Below are positions 1-5,912 of a DNA stretch of 34,515 nucleotides, in pieces. Below the pieces are notes generated by a model, which saw nothing but the letters and a program-made list of their open reading frames with translations, made no database searches and had not been told where the DNA came from. A program made the translations under genes and the position numbers. Position 1 is the first letter of the stretch. Each line of letters opens with the position of its first letter. This DNA comes from Gallaecimonas xiamenensis 3-C-1. Lineage in GTDB: Bacteria > Pseudomonadota > Gammaproteobacteria > Enterobacterales > Gallaecimonadaceae. Where the stretch lies: assembly GCF_000299915.1 (NCBI RefSeq), contig NZ_AMRI01000035.1, positions 1-34,515 on the forward strand. Reading direction: 5' to 3'.

Positions 1-27
1 TGCTCACACCTTAATGCGGCGTTATGT
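1..27 (+). repeat. 3' end of an integron attC site (truncated by window edge)
   Basis: The first 27 bases share the segment TGCTCACACCTTAA with the right end of the complete attC at 381-503, followed by a GCGTTA core. The R' box GTTATGT is at 21-27. Only the right arm is in the window, so the preceding cassette lies outside. The likeness to the next attC supports a chromosomal array with homogeneous sites. Confidence 0.75.
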
Positions 28-41
28 ACTTTGGAGAAAAT

Positions 42-383
42 ATGGAAGTAGTCACTACTGAAAAACACGTCTCAGAATATCCTAATCCGTTTTATTTGAA
101 ACAAGGCGATAAAGTAACTCTCGGTGCAATTGACGACGAGTTTCCCAATTGGATCCTTATAACCAGTAGCGAAGAGGCGCAAGGTTGGGCTCCAGTTCAA
201 TATATCGAAAAGATTGAAGGGGTCTCTGAAGGTATTTTGCTTAAAGACTATGACAATGTTGAGCTAAATACCGTCATTGGTGAAAAGTTGTCAGTACTAT
301 TTGAACTCAATGAGTGGTATCGAGTTTCGAGGGCAACGGGTGAAGTCGGTTGGGTACCAGTGCGCTCGGTAAAGCGTACATAA
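42..383 (+). CDS. Integron cassette protein with two tandem bacterial SH3-like domains
   Basis: This 113-aa protein carries two SH3-like units. The first ends in a GWAPVQYIE segment (roughly residues 12-58) and the second in GWVPVRSVKR (roughly 65-113). Each has a basic beta-barrel pattern with a Trp before the GW-P turn. SH3-like domains of this kind bind peptides or cell-wall fragments, but no ligand can be read from the sequence and there is no signal peptide. The ATG at 42 is preferred because GGAG lies at 33-36. An ATG at 24 lies inside the attC core and has no ribosome-binding site. The stop codon TAA is the first part of the following attC, the normal compact cassette layout. The gene has no promoter of its own that I can see. 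Confidence 0.75.
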   Translation: MEVVTTEKHVSEYPNPFYLKQGDKVTLGAIDDEFPNWILITSSEEAQGWAPVQYIEKIEGVSEGILLKDYDNVELNTVIGEKLSVLFELNEWYRVSRATGEVGWVPVRSVKRT

Positions 384-503
384 CAAATTTTTCAAGATGG
401 ATTCGCAACGCATGGCATTTTTACTATGCATTGATTTTAGTGCTTAAGGTGGTGTGCGGAGGCATCGGTATTGCGTTGCTCACACCTTAACCGAGCGTTA
501 TAT
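381..503 (+). repeat. Complete attC site, Vibrio-type (VCR-like)
   Basis: The site begins TAACAAA and ends in CACACCTTAA, a short spacer and GCGTTATAT. Cleavage would be expected between G497 and T498. Left-arm TTCAAG pairs loosely with right-arm CTTAA. Internally, GCAACGCA at 405-412 is perfectly complementary to TGCGTTGC at 472-479, giving the long hairpin expected of attC. The length of about 120 bp and both end motifs match the family of repeats described in Vibrio cholerae. Confidence 0.88.
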
Positions 504-519
504 TTCACAGGGGTAATTC

Positions 520-1008
520 GTGAACTCCCACACAACCGTTATTGTTGATTGGCATGGCCCATATAGCTACAACGAAGTTGAAGAAGAGCCAGAGCGAGGA
601 AATGGGCTTTACCTTGCCACAGGAAAATTAAAATATGGGCGAGAGTCGACCATTCAATACTGTGGCATTACTGAGGGAAGCTTCATTGGGAGATTTAAAA
701 ACCACTACAAAGTGCGTGAAATAAATCGAGAGCAAGAATTCTGGCTAGGCACTATCCAGTACCCTGGAGACGCCTCGAGACATTTTCTTGAAATAGCAGA
801 GTCAATAATTATTTACTTCTGGCAGCCCGCCCTTAACGAAAGAAAAAGGGTGCACGTCCCCAGGTCAATCACCTTAGTAAACAAATGGTTCAAAAAGGAT
901 GGGACGCCCCGCCGAAGGCAGCACACCATGTGTAAGCATCTCGACGATGTAATATCTTGGGATGGCGAGCTTTGGAGAAGCGGAAATCTTCAAGTTTGGG
1001 ATGAGTAA
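520..1008 (+). CDS. Integron cassette protein, GIY-YIG-like domain
   Basis: This 162-aa protein has the layout of a GIY-YIG nuclease fold. GLY is at residues 29-31 and YCG at 47-49, followed by Arg58 in an SFIGRF segment. A helix carries Glu94 (EIAESIII) and the run WQPALNERK has Asn106. These correspond to the two half-motifs, the catalytic Arg, the metal-binding Glu and the conserved Asn of the family. The C-terminal 50 residues are basic and unrecognised. The start is GTG at 520 with AGGGG at 509-513. The gene lies between two attC sites and is AT-rich compared with the chromosome. Family members cut DNA (UvrC, homing and restriction enzymes), but a role for this small protein is unknown. 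It could also be a structural relative with altered activity. Confidence 0.65.
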   Translation: MNSHTTVIVDWHGPYSYNEVEEEPERGNGLYLATGKLKYGRESTIQYCGITEGSFIGRFKNHYKVREINREQEFWLGTIQYPGDASRHFLEIAESIIIYFWQPALNERKRVHVPRSITLVNKWFKKDGTPRRRQHTMCKHLDDVISWDGELWRSGNLQVWDE

Positions 1009-1021
1009 ACTATAAAAATAC

Positions 1022-1098
1022 ACTCAACTTTCGCTCACTCCGTTTTCTGGACAGCAAAGAGCTATGATTTTATATGCCCGTTAGCTTAATCGTTAGGC
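1022..1098 (+). repeat. Probable attC site, divergent type
   Basis: The right end is a consensus R' box GTTAGGC at 1092-1098, preceded by a GCTTAA segment suited to L'. The best left match is ACTCAAC at 1022-1028, which fits the RYYYAAC form of R''. The arms pair less well than in the 381-503 site, so the left limit is uncertain and could reach the stop codon at 1006. Its place between two same-strand short genes supports the call. Confidence 0.6.
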
Positions 1099-1114
1099 GA
1101 AAGGAAGCACTTGA

Positions 1115-1408
1115 TTGAATATTAAAGAAAAGCTGGAAGAGCTAAAAAATATTCCTTGTCCTGTCCAGTTTAAAGGACTGCCTGAAAATGGAACTTTAGA
1201 AATACAATGCTTCACAAAAGACAATGAATTATCATGTTCCCATGGCGGTACTAAGTATCTAATATTTGCCGTAACCACTGATGGTTGGGATCTGTTAATC
1301 GAGTCAGACTCTAGTGAAGGTGTCATCTTTCAGAGAGAGATGGATGATATTGATACAATTGGTATAACTATAAAACAGTTGCTTGAGGCTCATAATGTTA
1401 CATTGTAA
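1115..1408 (+). CDS. Integron cassette protein of unknown function (97 aa)
   Basis: I do not recognise this 97-aa acidic protein. It has a charged helical start (NIKEKLEELKN), a central beta-rich part with the segment CSHGGTKYLIF, and a C-terminal helix IGITIKQLLEAHNV. There is no signal peptide or membrane segment. The start is TTG at 1115, chosen because AAGGAAG lies at 1101-1107 at good spacing. An upstream TTG at 1111 is out of frame and meets a stop. The gene sits between attC sites and reads in the same direction as its neighbours. A TTG start is common in mobile cassettes. Confidence 0.6.
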   Translation: MNIKEKLEELKNIPCPVQFKGLPENGTLEIQCFTKDNELSCSHGGTKYLIFAVTTDGWDLLIESDSSEGVIFQREMDDIDTIGITIKQLLEAHNVTL

Positions 1409-1524
1409 ATTCTCCCCCAAAAAATCAATAAACTACAGGCTAGACATCCACTGCGCCACCCATTTTATGCTTTAATCGCATAAAATTATCAGCACAGCTC
1501 CGGTACCTTGGCGGAGCGTTACTG
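1405..1524 (+). repeat. Probable attC site, about 120 bp
   Basis: The left end has TAAATTCTCCCCCAA and the right end CTTGGCGGAGCGTTA. The reverse complement of the right arm aligns with the left arm over CTCC(G/C)CCAA, as expected for paired L and R boxes. Internally there is a perfect 9-bp hairpin, ATTTTATGC at 1462-1470 and GCATAAAAT at 1478-1486. The R' box GTTACTG (1518-1524) is degenerate beyond GTTA. Confidence 0.68.
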
Positions 1525-1536
1525 TATATAGGGACT

Positions 1537-1857
1537 ATGGAAAAACTTCTAGAAACACTAAAATCAATGGATCAGGACGAGCTTGATAGGATCCTGGATA
1601 GCAGAGACGAAGATCAATTTGATACAGCATGGATTGAACTTCACCAAAGCACTTCTGGTATAGACGTACCATTTGAGAATAGAGAACTGTTTCTCAAGTT
1701 GTCCAAAGCGACAAGTTGCCATGAGATATGCTCATATATATCAGATGATTTCGAGCTTATCAGTAAAGCCGAAGCGCTTGGGATAGAGTCAGCGTTCTTG
1801 AATTATTTAAAATGTAGCTACGAGCAGGGCCTAGTCCCGAGTGAATGGCAAGGATAA
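1537..1857 (+). CDS. Integron cassette protein of unknown function (106 aa)
   Basis: This 106-aa acidic protein is not recognised. It is predicted to be mostly helical and opens with MEKLLETLKSMDQDELDRIL, then ISDDFELISKAEALG and a C-terminal NYLKCSYEQGLVPSEWQG. There are three cysteines (CHEIC and KCS) but no metal-binding spacing I would trust. There is no signal peptide. The ATG at 1537 follows a close AGGGA at 1530-1534, a tight and probably weak ribosome-binding site. The stop TAA starts what remains of a further attC. It is the last array gene I can support. Confidence 0.6.
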   Translation: MEKLLETLKSMDQDELDRILDSRDEDQFDTAWIELHQSTSGIDVPFENRELFLKLSKATSCHEICSYISDDFELISKAEALGIESAFLNYLKCSYEQGLVPSEWQG

Positions 1858-1911
1858 CAGGGCGGTGCAATCGCACTATGGGCTAGATGCGACTATACGG
1901 CCATGCCTAAG
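1855..1911 (+). repeat. Possible truncated attC closing the cassette array
   Basis: TAACAG overlaps the stop codon in the way attC left ends do. It is followed by a short inverted repeat, TCGCA at 1874-1878 and TGCGA at 1889-1893. No GTTRRRY right core follows before the azoreductase gene. I read this as a broken terminal attC. It may instead be ordinary 3' sequence. Confidence 0.35.
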
Positions 1912-1934
1912 AAACTAAATATTGCAATAAAATA

Positions 1935-1951
1935 GAGAGCGCAAGGCTCTC
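1935..1951 (-). terminator. Possible terminator of the azoreductase gene
   Basis: GAGAGC at 1935-1940 and GCTCTC at 1946-1951 form a 6-bp stem. On the minus strand it is followed by an AT-rich, T-containing run. It lies about 100 bp past the stop of the azoreductase gene. The stem is short, so this is a weak call. Confidence 0.4.
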
Positions 1952-2053
1952 CTGAAGTGATTCATTTATAATAGCTGCAATAGCAGGCTTTGTTCCTTGA
2001 GATTGCTATTGGCAAAATCAGCAGTGTTTTTATCCTATATTATGAAGAGATCT

Positions 2054-2770
2054 TCAGTAGCACTGTTGGAAATTAGTTGTCTCATCTTCCGGCGATTGAG
2101 AACGGGCTGCAACGCTGAGTTCTAGTGCAATACTCTCGGCTCTGGCTCTTGCATTGGCTACTGAAATTCTGTGCCTTTCATCACCAAACTCTTGGTACTC
2201 AGCGGCAATCTCATATATCGTGTCTGCTCCTAGATATTTACTCAATGTCCGCAGATGCGGTACCAGGTGACCAGAGCTTTCTCTTATACCTCCCTTTTCA
2301 AAACCATACTCACCGCTGGACGTTACAATGATCAATGTCTTACCGGAAAGCATAGGCTGCAACGGGTAGTCCCCCCGTGCGAGATCAAAATCGAAGGTTT
2401 TATTTATACGAACAATTTGATCGAACCAGGCTTTTAGCTGAGCTGGCATACCATAGTTATACATGGGTGAGGAAATCAAGATAACATCGGCAGCTGATAC
2501 TTCTGCTATCAGCTTATCTGATAAGGCCAATCTTTCTTTCTGTGCCGGGGTCCTTTTTTCCTCAGGGGTAAATACCGCACCAATCCAGTCTTGCGTGATG
2601 AAATCAGGTGGATTTACGCCAACATCACGATATATATACTCGTCCCCTGGTCGATTCTTTCTCCATGTCTCGATAAATCGCAGAGCGATATTCTTCGATA
2701 TGGAATCGTGATCGGGGTTAGGGTTGCTTGCAGCTCTAACACTTGAGTCGATATGTAATAATGTGCTCAT
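2054..2770 (-). CDS. azoR: FMN-dependent NADH-azoreductase (NAD(P)H quinone reductase family)
   Basis: This 238-aa flavodoxin-fold protein belongs to the AzoR family, which reduces azo compounds and quinones with NADH through FMN. The N-terminus MSTLLHIDSS is the phosphate-binding beta-loop. SSPMYNYGMPAQLKAWFDQIVR matches the family's FMN-contacting segment, and VTSSGEYGF lies in the next loop. The ATG at 2770 is chosen because TAAGGAAC sits just upstream. The frame stays open further upstream, but that extension runs into the lysR promoter and has no family likeness. The C-terminal 20 residues are longer than in E. coli AzoR. It is divergent from a LysR gene, which probably controls it. Cytoplasmic. 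Confidence 0.85.
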   Translation of the reverse strand: MSTLLHIDSSVRAASNPNPDHDSISKNIALRFIETWRKNRPGDEYIYRDVGVNPPDFITQDWIGAVFTPEEKRTPAQKERLALSDKLIAEVSAADVILISSPMYNYGMPAQLKAWFDQIVRINKTFDFDLARGDYPLQPMLSGKTLIIVTSSGEYGFEKGGIRESSGHLVPHLRTLSKYLGADTIYEIAAEYQEFGDERHRISVANARARAESIALELSVAARSQSPEDETTNFQQCY

Positions 2771-2794
2771 GTTCCTTACCTTAGTTAGTTCATA

Positions 2795-2820
2795 ACAGGG
2801 GCTATTTTGTAAGCCTCTGT
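2795..2820. promoter_or_regulatory. Imperfect inverted repeat near the azoR start, possible second operator
   Basis: ACAGGGGCT at 2795-2803 and AGCCTCTGT at 2812-2820 are complementary with one mismatch across an 8-bp spacer. The repeat lies 25-50 bp upstream of the azoR start, where a regulator touching the azoR promoter would bind. Confidence 0.45.
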
Positions 2821-2847
2821 CGGAGTGGGCAAACGAGAAATCCGCAC

Positions 2848-2875
2848 TTGTAGATGAATTTAAATCATCTATAAT
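2848..2875 (+). promoter_or_regulatory. lysR promoter overlapped by a T-N11-A LysR box
   Basis: TTGTAG (2848-2853), a 16-bp spacer and a perfect TATAAT (2870-2875) form a sigma-70 promoter for the LysR gene. AGATGA (2852-2857) and TCATCT (2865-2870) form a perfect 6-bp inverted repeat around ATTTAAA, and T2855 to A2867 gives the classic T-N11-A LysR box. The box lies between -35 and -10, which suggests autorepression and joint control of azoR. Confidence 0.7.
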
Positions 2876-2909
2876 CTCGACCAGGCAGTTATGGATATGG
2901 AGATTAGAG

Positions 2910-3761
2910 TTGCAGGTATCGTTGCAGGCACTGAAAGCTTTTGAGTCGGCAGCCCGTCTGGGAAGTTTCAAGTTGGCTGCAGAAGAACTTTCGCTTACTC
3001 CAACAGCCATTTCACACCACATTAGTAACCTGGAAAGTCGGCTAAATGTGAATCTGTTTCATCGACTGGGAAGACGGATATCACTAACTGGAGCCGGTGT
3101 ACTACTAGCCAAAGCAACCTCTGATGGATTTCGGAAAATTGACAGTGCTTTGGATGAGGTGATGAAGGCTGGCAGTGCGGTCAGGGTCACGACAACATCG
3201 TCATTGGCAGCTATGGTACTGATACCTTCCCAGCATGAGTTTGAACAAGCCAACCCTGATGTTTCTTTGGAAATCTCGACCGGCGAGTTGGTCGACAGCC
3301 AATCATATATTGTCCCCATTCGGTTAGGTGATGTCTCAGTCGCCGAGAATGCCGATGTCATTAAAATTGAATCATTCAATGTATTTGGTGCTTATGGAAT
3401 GGCCCCTCCTTCTTGGTCAGGCGATCCCATTACTCTTTTTACAACTGAGTGGAAAAATAGAGTGCTGCCGGATCCTCCACTAGCTGCTTGGTTGGAAGAA
3501 AATGGCCTTGATGGTTCCAATATTAAACTCAGAAAGTTTGATCAAGAGCTTTTCGGCATTCAACAGGCTATGGCAGGAAATGGGCTGGTTTTCTGCTCTA
3601 CGACACTCACTAAGAGATTGCTAGAATCCAACCTTCTACAGCAGTTTGAAACTAGACCGGTCAAGTCAAACCTATGCTATTACGTGCCAAACAAGGATAG
3701 CTTCGAGACTAGAAGTGCTACCAGATTTATAAATTGGATTGACGACATTTTGAACCAGTGA
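2910..3761 (+). CDS. LysR-family transcriptional regulator
   Basis: This 283-aa protein has an N-terminal winged helix-turn-helix of the LysR type (about residues 6-64: LKAFESAARLGSFKLAAEEL, then TAISHHISNLES and LTGAG). A periplasmic-binding-protein-like effector domain occupies about residues 88-283. The helix-turn-helix is of the GcvA-like kind. The start is TTG at 2910 with GGAG at 2899-2902; the nearby ATGs at 2891 and 2897 are out of frame. It diverges from azoR with a LysR box in between, so it most likely senses a quinone, azo or electrophile-type compound and controls azoR. The inducer is not visible from sequence. The gene is AT-rich like its neighbours. Confidence 0.85.
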   Translation: MQVSLQALKAFESAARLGSFKLAAEELSLTPTAISHHISNLESRLNVNLFHRLGRRISLTGAGVLLAKATSDGFRKIDSALDEVMKAGSAVRVTTTSSLAAMVLIPSQHEFEQANPDVSLEISTGELVDSQSYIVPIRLGDVSVAENADVIKIESFNVFGAYGMAPPSWSGDPITLFTTEWKNRVLPDPPLAAWLEENGLDGSNIKLRKFDQELFGIQQAMAGNGLVFCSTTLTKRLLESNLLQQFETRPVKSNLCYYVPNKDSFETRSATRFINWIDDILNQ

Positions 3762-3903
3762 TCCAACTCGTTGAGTATCAGCAGGGAAAAGTTCCCACAA
3801 AAAAGGCTACCACAGCCGCAAACATCTACTTGGCGCTTCCAGCTTTTCAGTTGGCTGGATATCATTTGAAAACGTATCTCATCAACCAATAACTAGAGGC
3901 TCC

Positions 3904-4572
3904 ATGACATTAAGACCAGAGTTGCAACCAAAAGATGTTGATCCCGTATTACTTGAACGTTTAGCGACGCTGGCAGATGAAATTGATGGCGGTGAGAAAG
4001 ATGAGTGCCTTGATAAAGTGCTCGAATTCAACTCTCTATCCGAAACCAACCACCGGTTTATCGATTTTCAGGGACTCTACGGTGGTAGCGGCCACGAGGA
4101 TTGGACACGTCGATTACTTATACTTAAATCGATAGTGCCTCAGCCCGACATTACCAGAAATGAATTAATCGAAATAACGAGATTAGCACTTCTTGGTGAT
4201 GAGAGTTATCTGGATATACTGGAGAGTAATGTCGACTATCCTTTTGTCTCGGATTTAATCTATTATCCTTCGAGCTTCCCTGAGTTTGGGAAAGATGACC
4301 TTACGGAGCAAGAGATAGTTGACTTCATTCTTAATTATAAGAAAACCGAATTATCAAAATCGGAACAAGTTAGACTGTTAGAAAAGCATGTAGAGCAGGG
4401 ACTGTCTCACGACGAGTTTCGGCTGTTATCTGAAAACTTGATTGGTTTCGAGTTGAATTACTTGGCTAGCTGGTTACGTTCACAAGATTTTAGCCCGAGT
4501 GAAGCACTTGAGTTGATACACCAGGGCAAAATAGTCTCAGATTATGCAGCAACGATTTCGTTGAAGCTGTAA
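3904..4572 (+). CDS. Hypothetical protein (222 aa), mostly helical
   Basis: I do not recognise this 222-aa acidic protein. The N-terminal half contains EFNSLSETNHRFIDFQGLYGG followed by EDWTRRLLI, which has the look of a conserved bacterial domain of unknown function. The C-terminal half is a series of short helices (SEQVRLLEKHVEQGLSHDEF and later ASWLRSQDFSPSEALELI). No signal peptide or membrane segment is seen. The ATG at 3904 has AGAGG at 3895-3899. Its stop overlaps the next possible start by one base, suggesting translational coupling with the acetyltransferase. Composition is AT-rich. The 142 bp upstream hold no attC that I can find, so it is not clearly a cassette. Confidence 0.6.
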   Translation: MTLRPELQPKDVDPVLLERLATLADEIDGGEKDECLDKVLEFNSLSETNHRFIDFQGLYGGSGHEDWTRRLLILKSIVPQPDITRNELIEITRLALLGDESYLDILESNVDYPFVSDLIYYPSSFPEFGKDDLTEQEIVDFILNYKKTELSKSEQVRLLEKHVEQGLSHDEFRLLSENLIGFELNYLASWLRSQDFSPSEALELIHQGKIVSDYAATISLKL

Positions 4573-5042
4573 TGCACAACATAAGCCCAACCAACCTAGA
4601 ATCCCCCATGCCATTCACCTTTATCAAAGCCACAGACAACGACAGGGCTTACCTGTTGAGCCTTAGAAAGCTGACCATGGTGGAACACCTTGAACGGTCG
4701 GGGCAGTTTCTGTCCGAAGAGGAACATCTCTTTAGGTTAAATGATGACTACGATTTGTCCCATTTGATTACCCATGACCGCCAAGTGGTCGGCACCTTGA
4801 AGTTCCGGGAAGGGGATAAGCAGATTGAGATACTGCAACTGCAGATCCACCCTGACTTTCAAGGTAAGGGGTTAGGGCAGCAGGTGCTTGAGCAGGTTAT
4901 TAGTAGCGCCAACCCAAAGGATGTGGAACTCACGGTACTAAAGGTGAATAGGGCCCTTAACCTCTACAAACGATTGGGCTTTGTGATTTATGGAGAAGAT
5001 CAGTTTGAATTCTTTATGCGTAAGGTAGCAGGAGCCCGTTAA
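4572..5042 (+). CDS. GNAT-family N-acetyltransferase
   Basis: This protein is 156 aa from ATG 4572, or 144 aa from ATG 4608. It has the GNAT fold. LQIHPDFQGKGLGQQVLEQV is motif A, with the Q-x-x-G-x-G acetyl-CoA pyrophosphate-binding loop. ALNLYKRLGFVIYGEDQFEF is motif B with the usual aromatic C-terminal strand. The start at 4572 would be coupled to the upstream gene by a one-base overlap, but homologous N-termini usually begin near MPFTFIKATDND, which favours 4608. Neither has a strong ribosome-binding site. Substrate cannot be predicted. It is the last gene of the AT-rich accessory tract. Confidence 0.8.
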   Translation: MHNISPTNLESPMPFTFIKATDNDRAYLLSLRKLTMVEHLERSGQFLSEEEHLFRLNDDYDLSHLITHDRQVVGTLKFREGDKQIEILQLQIHPDFQGKGLGQQVLEQVISSANPKDVELTVLKVNRALNLYKRLGFVIYGEDQFEFFMRKVAGAR

Positions 5043-5175
5043 AGCCCTACCAACCTTGTCCCTGCCTTTGCCAGCCCCTTAAGGATGCCGTGCAAGGCAG
5101 CCTCCCTCTTTGAAGCCTGCCTCCCCTACTTCCCCCTGGGCACCCTGTTTGAGTTGGGTGCCTGGGGCATTGACC

Positions 5176-5784
5176 TTATGCAGAAGTCGCATCCCCCAAT
5201 AGCCAGGTAACGGCGGCTTCGGCGTGGTGGCGGCAACTGGCGGCGCTTTCTTGCTGCTGTAGGTCCACCAGCAGGGCTTCGATAAAACTGCGGCCCCGCA
5301 GGGCAGCCAGAAACTGGTCACTGGCCAGTTCAGGATCGGCCAGGACCAGGGCGCCCTGCTCTACCAGCTGCGCCAGGTGCTGGCTGAGCAGCTGCTGGGA
5401 ATAACGGACTGTCCTGTCCAGGAAAAAGCCGATTAGCTCCGGGTCCTGGTTAACCCTGGCGATCAGCAGCCGAAACAGCTTTGCCAGTTGCGCGGAGTTC
5501 AGCAAGGTCCGGTAGCGGCAGCCAAATTCCACCAGCTGTTGGCGCAGTGCCGGCCCCTTAGCGTCTTTCAGCTCGATCACCTGCCAGGCCTGCTCGGTGA
5601 AGTTGGCCACCACGGCCTTGAGCAGGCCTTGTTTGTCGCCAAAGTAGCGATACAGGGTTTGCTTGGACCCACCGCAGCGCTCGATAAGCTGGTCCAGGTT
5701 GGTGCCTTCATATCCTTGTTCAAAAAACAGTTCTGTCGCTTCGGCTAGAAATTTCGCCTGCTTTGCTTGTGTAGATGGCCGCAT
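5176..5784 (-). CDS. TetR-family repressor of the adjacent efflux operon
   Basis: This 202-aa protein has an N-terminal TetR helix-turn-helix, about residues 10-56: AEATELFFEQGYEGTNLDQL, then GGSKQTLYRYFGDKQGLLKAV. A helical ligand-binding domain follows. The ATG at 5784 has a strong GGAGGGGAG upstream on the same strand. The frame stays open upstream, but that extension would cover the promoter. It is divergent from an EmrA/EmrB-like pair with a 15-bp palindrome between them, so it probably represses that pair and is released by a pump substrate. The ligand is unknown. Confidence 0.85.
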   Translation of the reverse strand: MRPSTQAKQAKFLAEATELFFEQGYEGTNLDQLIERCGGSKQTLYRYFGDKQGLLKAVVANFTEQAWQVIELKDAKGPALRQQLVEFGCRYRTLLNSAQLAKLFRLLIARVNQDPELIGFFLDRTVRYSQQLLSQHLAQLVEQGALVLADPELASDQFLAALRGRSFIEALLVDLQQQESAASCRHHAEAAVTWLLGDATSA

Positions 5785-5848
5785 GGCACTCCCCTCCAAA
5801 ACCAGTACCCAATAGTACACTTTTTGACTTAACTGGCCCACGGCCAGC

Positions 5849-5892
5849 TTGCCGGATTCGGCGATCATCATTATAGTACTGTACCGTACAGT
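5849..5892 (+). promoter_or_regulatory. Efflux-operon promoter with TetR-type operator
   Basis: TTGCCG (5849-5854), a 17-bp spacer and TATAGT (5872-5877) form a sigma-70 promoter facing the membrane fusion gene. The perfect palindrome ACTGTAC-C-GTACAGT (5878-5892) starts directly after the -10 and covers the expected transcription start. This is a common repressor position and the natural operator for the divergent TetR protein. Confidence 0.65.
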
Positions 5893-5912
5893 TTTGTAAT
5901 GAGGTCCTGTTG

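Noticed and set aside
2771-3022. In-frame upstream extension of the azoreductase gene
   Set aside because: It covers the divergent promoter and part of the lysR gene, has no family likeness, and the ATG at 2770 has a good ribosome-binding site.
3762-3903. attC site after lysR making the following genes cassettes
   Set aside because: No RYYYAAC/GTTRRRY pair with a matching hairpin was found; only a 6-bp stem (TCCAGC/GCTGGA) is present.
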